A stretch of 5,756 nt of DNA, taken from contig DXDC01000052.1 in assembly GCA_019115685.1 (NCBI GenBank), forward strand, positions 1-5,756. The letters are read 5' to 3'. A program made the translations under genes and the position numbers. The DNA comes from Candidatus Agrococcus pullicola. Lineage in GTDB: Bacteria > Actinomycetota > Actinomycetes > Actinomycetales > Microbacteriaceae. Under the pieces are notes generated by a model. That model saw nothing but the letters and a program-made list of their open reading frames with translations, ran no database searches and had not been told where the DNA came from. This document shows, piece after piece, positions 1 to 4,143 of the stretch; the first letter of the stretch is position 1; each line of letters begins with the position of its first letter.

Positions 1-405
1 GGTGTGCAGTTCCCCGACCGGCCTCCCATAACGCACACGCCCATCGCGCATCCGAAGCCGGGGGGCGACCAGAGCGGGTCACCTCAGGCACCTCCCGGGG
101 CGCGTCCCGGCGCAGATCAGGCCCCTATCGATGCGGTGCCGCAACAGTGGTCGAGGCGGAACCCGCCGCCGAACTCCGGCACTCCTGAGACAGAGCAACG
201 AGTGACACCGACGTCCGCTGCCGACCCTGGGCAACAGCGGTGGTCACGCAGGAATCCGCCACCGGTGTCGAACCCGACCGCTCCGAGCCCTGCGGCACCG
301 AGCGGCAGTTCCGACCAGCAGCAGTGGTCGAGACGCAACCCTCCTCCGGTCGTGAACCCGATGCAGCAGCCGTCGACGCCTGAGGACGAGCGGCGTGAAC
401 CGTAA
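1..405 (+). CDS. C-terminal proline-rich tail of a truncated gene, with three WSRRNPPP repeats
   Basis: The reading frame is open from the first base of the window to TAA at 403-405. A GTG lies at 4-6, but no ribosome binding site or promoter can be judged there, so this is most likely the 3' end of a larger gene. The 134 visible residues contain no folded-domain signature. They are rich in Pro, Gln, Ser, Ala and Arg and look disordered. The decapeptide QQWSRRNPPP (second copy QRWSRRNPPP) occurs three times, at 142-171, 235-264 and 319-348, separated by variable Pro/Ala/Ser/Thr linkers. The three copies use different codons for the same residues, which supports real translation in this frame. 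A stem-loop begins at the base after the stop. I do not recognise the family. From remembered gene order in Microbacteriaceae the parent could be a PH-domain or DUF2520-type protein that often precedes panC, but nothing visible proves this. Confidence 0.7.
   Translation, partial: GVQFPDRPPITHTPIAHPKPGGDQSGSPQAPPGARPGADQAPIDAVPQQWSRRNPPPNSGTPETEQRVTPTSAADPGQQRWSRRNPPPVSNPTAPSPAAPSGSSDQQQWSRRNPPPVVNPMQQPSTPEDERREP
142..348 (+). repeat. Three dispersed copies of a WSRRNPPP peptide motif
   Basis: The copies lie at 142-171, 235-264 and 319-348. The Trp codons are 93 and 84 nt apart, so the linkers differ in length. The Arg-Arg pair is written AGG CGG, CGC AGG and AGA CGC; Asn is AAC, AAT, AAC; the three prolines are CCG CCG CCG, CCG CCA CCG and CCT CCT CCG. 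The peptide is therefore identical over eight residues while the DNA has diverged at many synonymous sites. This suggests an old duplication kept by selection on the protein, as expected of a short linear binding motif. The binding partner is unknown. Confidence 0.85.
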
Positions 406-451
406 GCGATGAAGTCCAGCCGTCTGAACGGCTTGCAGACTTCACGGTCGC
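406..451 (+). terminator. Stem-loop directly after the stop codon of the first gene
   Basis: Three nested helices pair: GCGA 406-409 with TCGC 448-451, TGAAGTC 410-416 with GACTTCA 438-444, and AGCCGT 418-423 with ACGGCT 428-433, closing a CTGA tetraloop. Small bulges separate them (C417 against TGCA 434-437; CGG 445-447). This gives 17 base pairs beginning at the first base after TAA. No U-tract follows, which is common for actinobacterial hairpin terminators. It would separate the upstream gene from panC, which has its own promoter. Confidence 0.7.
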
Positions 452-551
452 TGGGCGACGACACGCCGCAGCGTCTTCTCTACATCAGGCGACCGAGAAG
501 TTGACGCGCTTCGAGCCGTTGGCGGCGTGCGTCGAGCGCGCGCGGGTACCG

Positions 552-557
552 TAAACT
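552..557 (+). promoter_or_regulatory. -10 element of panC, leaderless arrangement
   Basis: TAAACT ends 7 nt before the GTG at 565, so transcription should begin at or next to the start codon. There is no Shine-Dalgarno sequence between the hexamer and the GTG. No convincing -35 box sits 16-19 nt upstream. The good -35 match TTGACG at 501-506 is about 45 nt from this hexamer, too far to pair with it. Confidence 0.6.
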
Positions 558-564
558 GCCAGCC

Positions 565-1416
565 GTGCCCACTTCCACCATCCGCAGTATCGAAGCACTC
601 CGGCAGGCGCTGGCGACCGAGCGAGCATCCGGCCGCAGCATCGCGCTCGTGCCGACCATGGGAGCACTGCACGCGGGGCACCTCGCGCTGGTCGCAGCCG
701 CCCGCGAACAGGCAGACGTCGTCGTTGTCTCGATCTTCGTGAACCCGACGCAGTTCGGCGACAAGCTTGACCTCGAGGCGTATCCGCGTACTCTCGATCA
801 CGATCTTGAGAAACTCGATGCGTACGAGGTGGGGTACGTCTTCGCCCCGTCGACCGAGGAGATCTACCCGAACGGCAAGACCGAGATCACGGTGCAGGCG
901 GGGATGACCGCCTCGCGGTTCGAGGGGCGCAGCAGGCCGGGGCACTTCGACGGCGTCCTGACCGTGGTTTCGAAGCTGCTCAACATCGTCGAGCCCGACT
1001 TCGCCTGTTTCGGCGAGAAGGATGCGCAGCAGTTGCATCTCGTCCGGCGGCTGGTTGCCGACCTCGACTTCGCGACGGAAATCGTGCCCGTCGCAACTGA
1101 ACGCGACAGCGACGGACTCGCGCTCTCCAGCAGAAACGCACGGATTGATCCGGCAAGGCGGGAGCATGCCCTTGCGATCCCGCGCGCGCTCGTCGCTGCG
1201 AGCCGTTCGGCGGACCTCGGCGTCGAACCGATGCTCGCGGCTGCGCAGGGCGTCATGCAGTCGGACACCAAAGTGAAGCTCGATTACCTCGCCGCTGTCG
1301 ATCCTGATACGTTCCTGCCGGTCGACGAGAACCACTCGGGGGCTGTGCGGGTGCTCATCGCCGGCACCGTCGACGGAGTTCGTCTCATTGACAACACCCT
1401 CGTGCGCATTCCCTGA
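565..1416 (+). CDS. panC: Pantoate--beta-alanine ligase (pantothenate synthetase)
   Basis: PanC joins (R)-pantoate and beta-alanine using ATP, through a pantoyl-adenylate, to give pantothenate with release of AMP and PPi. It is the last step of vitamin B5 synthesis on the route to coenzyme A and acts in the cytoplasm. The 283 residues match the usual family length. Visible signatures are the HIGH-type loop MGALHAGH at residues 32-39, the pantoate-binding stretch NPTQF at 60-64, the segment GRSRPGHFDG in the middle of the protein, GEKDAQQ at 150-156 (ATP and pantoate contacts) and LSSRN at 187-191, the KMSKS-equivalent loop. No key residue is missing. The GTG at 565 is the only sensible start: it is the first start codon in this frame after the upstream gene and follows a -10 box by 7 nt. 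Transcription looks monocistronic, between a stem-loop and a convergent spacer. No other pantothenate gene is in view. Confidence 0.97.
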   Translation: MPTSTIRSIEALRQALATERASGRSIALVPTMGALHAGHLALVAAAREQADVVVVSIFVNPTQFGDKLDLEAYPRTLDHDLEKLDAYEVGYVFAPSTEEIYPNGKTEITVQAGMTASRFEGRSRPGHFDGVLTVVSKLLNIVEPDFACFGEKDAQQLHLVRRLVADLDFATEIVPVATERDSDGLALSSRNARIDPARREHALAIPRALVAASRSADLGVEPMLAAAQGVMQSDTKVKLDYLAAVDPDTFLPVDENHSGAVRVLIAGTVDGVRLIDNTLVRIP

Positions 1417-1449
1417 TGGGCGGGGCTCGTGAGCGGGTCCGTCAACTTC

Positions 1450-1509
1450 GGCTCGGCGCGCCTCCGGCTGCAGCGGCTGCTCGCCTCGGGCGCAGCGAGG
1501 AGCCGAGCC
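1450..1509. terminator. Large inverted repeat in the convergent panC spacer, possible bidirectional terminator
   Basis: The spacer 1417-1595 lies between the 3' ends of panC and the minus-strand membrane gene. It contains GGCTCGGC at 1450-1457 and its exact complement GCCGAGCC at 1502-1509. A second pair, CTCGC 1480-1484 with GCGAG 1495-1499, nests inside. The position 34 nt past the panC stop fits a terminator serving both genes, but the 44-nt spacing between the outer arms and the lack of a U-tract keep this tentative. I see nothing recognisable in the rest of the spacer (1510-1595). Confidence 0.45.
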
Positions 1510-1595
1510 CGCGAGAGCAGGGCACGAGAGCGCGACACGAATCGTTCCGATGGGATGCGTGTCTACTTCACGCGCGTCTTCGGCGCAGAAATCGG

Positions 1596-1991
1596 TCAGC
1601 GACGTTTGCTGCGCGCCCCGCCCGACGAGCCACGGGATTTCGACCCACTCCGCGATGATGACCGCCCGAATGAGCTGAACCCGCCGGAGCGACTCGAGTT
1701 GCCAAAGGAGTTCCAGCCGGTGCTACGGCTGCCGGAGCGACCCGTCGAGCCGCGTCGGCGACCCGTTCGACTGCCGTACCGGTTCCGGCCGTAGCGGCTG
1801 CCGTAGCGGCTCCCGTATCGACGGCGGCGTCGGCCGCTTTGCACGACGAAAGCACCAGCGATCGCGACACCGACGGCGATGACGCCGAATGGCTGATGAG
1901 CATCCCAGAGTCCGTTCGCCAGAACGAAGAGAGCGTAGCCTGCCGCGAGCACCGTTACACCGATCACGACTGCTGTCACTGCTGTGCGCAT
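1596..1991 (-). CDS. Small two-helix membrane protein with basic Ser/Arg/Gly-rich tail
   Basis: Unrecognised family; function unknown. The 131-residue protein has two hydrophobic segments, at about residues 4-25 and 35-50, joined by a short loop with Trp, Asp and His. Directly after the second helix comes RRRRR (54-58). The remaining tail (53-131, 79 residues) has 22 Arg and 2 Lys, no Asp or Glu, and many Ser and Gly, with Tyr, Phe and Trp spaced through it. Its first part is the near-tandem repeat YGSRYGSRYGRNRYGSR. By the positive-inside rule the tail should be cytoplasmic, giving a membrane-anchored disordered basic region that could bind nucleic acid or other polyanions (inference). I chose the ATG at 1991 because it begins just before the first helix and a TATGCT box ends 6 nt upstream. 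The frame stays open upstream to 2228, but that part runs antisense into lysS and is not membrane-like. The gene is divergent from lysS and convergent with panC. Confidence 0.75.
   Translation of the reverse strand: MRTAVTAVVIGVTVLAAGYALFVLANGLWDAHQPFGVIAVGVAIAGAFVVQSGRRRRRYGSRYGSRYGRNRYGSRTGRRRGSTGRSGSRSTGWNSFGNSSRSGGFSSFGRSSSRSGSKSRGSSGGARSKRR
1767..1817 (-). repeat. YGSR near-tandem repeat in the membrane protein tail
   Basis: These 51 bases code for YGSRYGSRYGRNRYGSR, four Tyr-Gly units each followed within three residues by Arg. The first two units are 12-nt DNA repeats differing at one base (TACGGGAGCCGC, TACGGCAGCCGC), so replication slippage could change the copy number. Later units are more diverged. 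The repeat starts the low-complexity tail right after the RRRRR cluster. Confidence 0.8.
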
Positions 1992-1997
1992 AGCAGC

Positions 1998-2003
1998 AGC
2001 ATA
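1998..2003 (-). promoter_or_regulatory. -10 element of the two-helix membrane protein gene, leaderless arrangement
   Basis: Read on the minus strand, TATGCT occupies 2003 down to 1998 and is followed by GCTGCT and then the ATG at 1991. The 6-nt gap leaves no room for a 5' UTR or ribosome binding site. No clear -35 hexamer is seen. This is the least certain of the four -10 calls, because TATGCT also overlaps an out-of-frame ATG and a GCT-rich run. Confidence 0.45.
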
Positions 2004-2017
2004 GGTGCGCAATGTGA

Positions 2018-2036
2018 GAGCACCCTGAGTGTGCTC
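2018..2036. promoter_or_regulatory. Inverted repeat GAGCAC-N7-GTGCTC in the divergent promoter region
   Basis: GAGCAC at 2018-2023 and GTGCTC at 2031-2036 are exact complements 7 nt apart, the geometry of a dimeric regulator's site. The element lies upstream of both -10 boxes: about 15-33 nt from that of the minus-strand gene, where a -35 would sit, and about 36-54 nt from that of lysS. A single 6+6 palindrome can occur by chance in GC-rich DNA, and no regulator gene is nearby. Confidence 0.3.
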
Positions 2037-2071
2037 GAGCCGACACGGCCCGAGCGCATCCGGAATCTTCC

Positions 2072-2077
2072 TAGAAT
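2072..2077 (+). promoter_or_regulatory. -10 element of lysS, leaderless arrangement
   Basis: TAGAAT is a strong -10 match and ends 8 nt before the ATG at 2086. The predicted transcription start therefore falls at or just before that ATG, which selects it over the in-frame ATG at 2080. No Shine-Dalgarno sequence is present, and there is no room for a T-box or other leader riboswitch. A good -35 hexamer is not visible. Confidence 0.7.
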
Positions 2078-2085
2078 GGATGATC

Positions 2086-3831
2086 ATGACGACTTCTTCT
2101 GCAGCCACGTCCGTCGAACACGAGCGCGCCGACTGGGTGTCGCGACTAGCCGACGAGGTTGCTGCTGAAGCAAAACAACGCGGCACCGTGCCACTCGCGG
2201 CATCCGGGCTGTCGCCGTCCGGGAACATTCATCTCGGAAACTTCCGCGAGGTCATGAGCCCGCACCTCGTTGCCGACGAACTACGACGAAGGGGGCTGCC
2301 CGCCGAGCACATCATCTCCTGGGACGACTACGACCGGTTCAGGAAGGTCCCGAAGGGCATCGACGGCGTCGACGAGTCGTGGGAGGAGTACGTCGGTCTG
2401 CCGCTGACCAGCGTGCCCGCTCCTCCCGGTTCGGAGCACGCGTCCTGGGCGGCGCATTTCCGAGCCCAGGCTGAGGAGTCGTTCGCCGCGCTCGGCATCG
2501 AGTACCGCGGCATCAGCCAGACCGAGCAGTACACCTCCGGGGCTTATACGGAGCAGATTCTGCACGCTATGAAGCACAGGGCAGAGATCGATGCGGTGCT
2601 GGCGAAGTTCCGGACGCTGCCGGCGGCGAAAGACGAAGACGAGGAACTGCAGGCAGCACTCGATCAGTCATCGGGTGCCGCCTCGGAGGACGACGGTTCC
2701 GCTGGCAGCGAGTACTACCCCTACAAGCCCTACTGCACGGCCTGCGGCAAAGACCTCACGACGATCGAGGCGTACGACACCGAAACCACCGAGATGACGT
2801 ACTCGTGCGCCTGCGGTCACCGGGAGACCGTACTGCTTCGGGACTTCCGCTCCGGCAAGCTGGTCTGGAAGGTCGACTGGCCCATGCGCTGGGCGTATGA
2901 GAAGGTCGTGTTCGAGCCCAGCGGCGTCGACCACCAGTCACCGGGCTCATCGTTCCAAGTGGGGCTGGAGCTCGCGCCGATCTTCGGTTGGAAACGACCC
3001 CTCGGCCCCATGTACGCATTCGTCGGGTTCGGCGGTGTCGCGAAGATGTCCTCCTCGCGCGGAGGTGCGCCGATGCCGTCTGACGCGCTGGAGGTGATGG
3101 AGCCCGCTGTGCTGCGCTGGTTGTACGCTAGGCGTCGCATGAATCAGTCGTTCGACATCGACTTCGCATCCCCGCTGCAGCGCACCTATGACGAGTGGGA
3201 CGCTCTGCACCGCAAGGTCGCTGCCGGCACCGCGCAGCCCGCTGAACTCGCGGCACTGACACGCGCCACATCGACGGCCGACTCGACGCTGCCGGAGACC
3301 CCGCACCGTATCGCGTACCGGACCCTCGCATCCATCGTCGACATTACGACGGGGGACGAAGAGCAGATTCTACGGATCGCCGGTGGGCTGGACGCGCAGG
3401 GGGTCTCCTCGCTCGACGAACTGCGGCCACGCCTCGACAGGGTCACCGAGTGGGTCGCGACGAAGATGCCGGAGGAAGAGCATACGGTCGTTCTGGATGC
3501 TCCCGACAGTGAGTTGCTGACCTCACTCGACGAGCAGCAGCGCGAAGCCCTGACACTGCTGCTCGACGGCGACGCCGACCGCGACCTGCCGCGCATCGAG
3601 GATGCGTGGACACTCGACGGCCTCACGCACCAGTCGTACGGTGTGCCGAAGCTGCAGCGAGGGCTGCCCGCGGATGCGATCGTCAAGGGCGACAAAGAGC
3701 TCTCGGCCGCACAGCGCGCATTCTTCGCACTCCTGTACCGGCTCTTGGTGGGTGGGGAGACCGGGCCGCGCATCCCGACGCTGCTGCTCGCAATCGGGCC
3801 CGCACGGGTTCGCGAACTGCTCACCGTCTAG
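2086..3831 (+). CDS. lysS: Class I (archaeal-type) lysine--tRNA ligase
   Basis: This enzyme charges tRNA-Lys with lysine using ATP, in the cytoplasm. It belongs to class I LysRS, the form typical of archaea and found in some bacteria, not the common class II form. The 581-residue product has a Rossmann-fold catalytic core with HLGN at 49-52 (HIGH motif) and KMSSS at 320-324 (KMSKS motif). Between them lies a zinc-ribbon-like insert with cysteines at 217, 220, 241 and 243. An acidic linker (about 182-209, rich in Asp, Glu and Ser) precedes the insert. The all-helical C-terminal part, from about 370 to the end, fits the anticodon-binding cage. The protein is somewhat longer than archaeal members, partly because of the acidic linker. 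The ATG at 2086 is preferred because TAGAAT ends 8 nt before it; a longer frame from 2029 would include the promoter. It is divergent from the basic-tail membrane gene, and the small membrane gene follows after 84 nt. Confidence 0.97.
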   Translation: MTTSSAATSVEHERADWVSRLADEVAAEAKQRGTVPLAASGLSPSGNIHLGNFREVMSPHLVADELRRRGLPAEHIISWDDYDRFRKVPKGIDGVDESWEEYVGLPLTSVPAPPGSEHASWAAHFRAQAEESFAALGIEYRGISQTEQYTSGAYTEQILHAMKHRAEIDAVLAKFRTLPAAKDEDEELQAALDQSSGAASEDDGSAGSEYYPYKPYCTACGKDLTTIEAYDTETTEMTYSCACGHRETVLLRDFRSGKLVWKVDWPMRWAYEKVVFEPSGVDHQSPGSSFQVGLELAPIFGWKRPLGPMYAFVGFGGVAKMSSSRGGAPMPSDALEVMEPAVLRWLYARRRMNQSFDIDFASPLQRTYDEWDALHRKVAAGTAQPAELAALTRATSTADSTLPETPHRIAYRTLASIVDITTGDEEQILRIAGGLDAQGVSSLDELRPRLDRVTEWVATKMPEEEHTVVLDAPDSELLTSLDEQQREALTLLLDGDADRDLPRIEDAWTLDGLTHQSYGVPKLQRGLPADAIVKGDKELSAAQRAFFALLYRLLVGGETGPRIPTLLLAIGPARVRELLTV

Positions 3832-3881
3832 CGCGCCACTGCTGACGGCAGCCCCGATGTCCGCGTGGCCTTCGCGCGCCT

Positions 3882-3901
3882 CGGGCGGTTTGACTCGCCC
3901 G
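3882..3901 (+). terminator. GC-rich hairpin between lysS and the small membrane gene, overlapping its promoter
   Basis: CGGGCG at 3882-3887 pairs exactly with CGCCCG at 3896-3901 around an 8-nt loop that contains TTGACT. It begins 50 nt after the lysS stop and ends one base before the -10 box of the next gene. It could end lysS transcription or be an operator for the downstream promoter. With only six base pairs and no U-tract, either role is tentative. Confidence 0.4.
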
Positions 3902-3902
3902 G

Positions 3903-3908
3903 TAGAAT
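3903..3908 (+). promoter_or_regulatory. -10 element of the small membrane protein gene, leaderless arrangement
   Basis: TAGAAT, identical to the lysS hexamer, ends 7 nt before the ATG at 3916. There is no ribosome binding site between them. A -35-like TTGACT lies at 3890-3895, but the gap is 7 nt instead of the usual 16-19, so it is probably not a working -35 box for this hexamer. Confidence 0.65.
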
Positions 3909-3915
3909 GGTGCCT

Positions 3916-4110
3916 ATGCCAGAGGAATACTGGGCCAACGCGCTCTTCTCGATCATCCCCACGATCCTCGTCGGGGGCATCTTCTGGTTCATCCTGCGGG
4001 CGATCGTTCGGGCGGACCGCACCTCGCGCCGCGTCTACGACAAGATCGAGGCCGAAGAGCGCGCCAAGGCCGGGCTGGCGCCCAAGGCCGAATCGGTGAC
4101 CAAGAGCTGA
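3916..4110 (+). CDS. Small single-pass membrane protein downstream of lysS
   Basis: The 64-residue product has one hydrophobic helix at about residues 9-28 (NALFSIIPTILVGGIFWFIL). A positively charged stretch follows (RAIVRADRTSRR), then a charged helix rich in Glu, Lys and Ala, ending in a short polar tail. The arginines after the helix predict a cytoplasmic C-terminus and an outward-facing N-terminus. I know of no assigned function. The arrangement resembles small conserved hypothetical proteins I recall next to lysS in Microbacteriaceae, which is memory and not a search result. The ATG at 3916 is chosen over the GTG at 3865 because TAGAAT sits 7 nt before it, while the longer frame would translate through the promoter and hairpin. 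The gene probably has its own transcript, possibly with readthrough from lysS. It converges on the CPBP gene. Confidence 0.8.
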   Translation: MPEEYWANALFSIIPTILVGGIFWFILRAIVRADRTSRRVYDKIEAEERAKAGLAPKAESVTKS

Positions 4111-4112
4111 AT

Positions 4113-4143
4113 TAGCCGGGCCCCGTCGCGGCCCCGCAGGCTA
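4113..4143. terminator. Shared hairpin between convergent genes
   Basis: TAGCC 4113-4117 pairs with GGCTA 4139-4143, and GGGCC 4118-4122 pairs with GGCCC 4130-4134, with a 7-nt loop and a one-sided CGCA bulge (4135-4138). The ten base pairs fill the 30-nt gap between the plus-strand stop at 4110 and the minus-strand gene, and include that gene's stop codon (4141-4143). No U-tract is present on either side. The position suits a bidirectional terminator. Confidence 0.6.

Noticed and set aside
501..506. TTGACG as the -35 box of panC
   Set aside because: It is about 45 nt from the TAAACT hexamer, and no -10-like sequence lies 16-19 nt after it.
462..529. CACGCCGC / GCGGCGTG inverted repeat upstream of panC
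   Set aside because: The 8-base arms are 52 nt apart in GC-rich DNA and no other structure supports them, so chance is a fair explanation.
442..1335. A 297-codon open frame on the minus strand opposite panC
   Set aside because: It lies wholly antisense to a panC with complete family motifs, shows no recognisable domain, and long antisense frames are expected in GC-rich DNA.
1429..1794. A 121-codon plus-strand frame rich in Pro, Arg and Glu
   Set aside because: It is the complement of the low-complexity basic tail and the spacer beyond it. The minus strand gives credible membrane helices and a promoter, while this frame has neither a promoter nor a ribosome binding site.
2029..2085. A longer lysS start at 2029 or 2080
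   Set aside because: The 2029 start would place the TAGAAT promoter inside the coding region. The 2080 ATG lies only 2 nt after the -10 box, before the expected transcription start.
1992..2085. T-box or other riboswitch leader for lysS
   Set aside because: The predicted mRNA starts at or next to the ATG, so there is no leader to hold one, and no T-box core sequence is seen.
1992..2228. N-terminal extension of the two-helix membrane protein up to 2228
   Set aside because: The extra part runs through the divergent promoter region and antisense to the lysS start, and its composition does not match a membrane or signal segment.
3186..3824. A 212-codon Ser/Arg-rich minus-strand frame inside lysS
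   Set aside because: It is antisense to the conserved C-terminal domain of lysS, and its Ser/Arg bias follows from the complementary codons.
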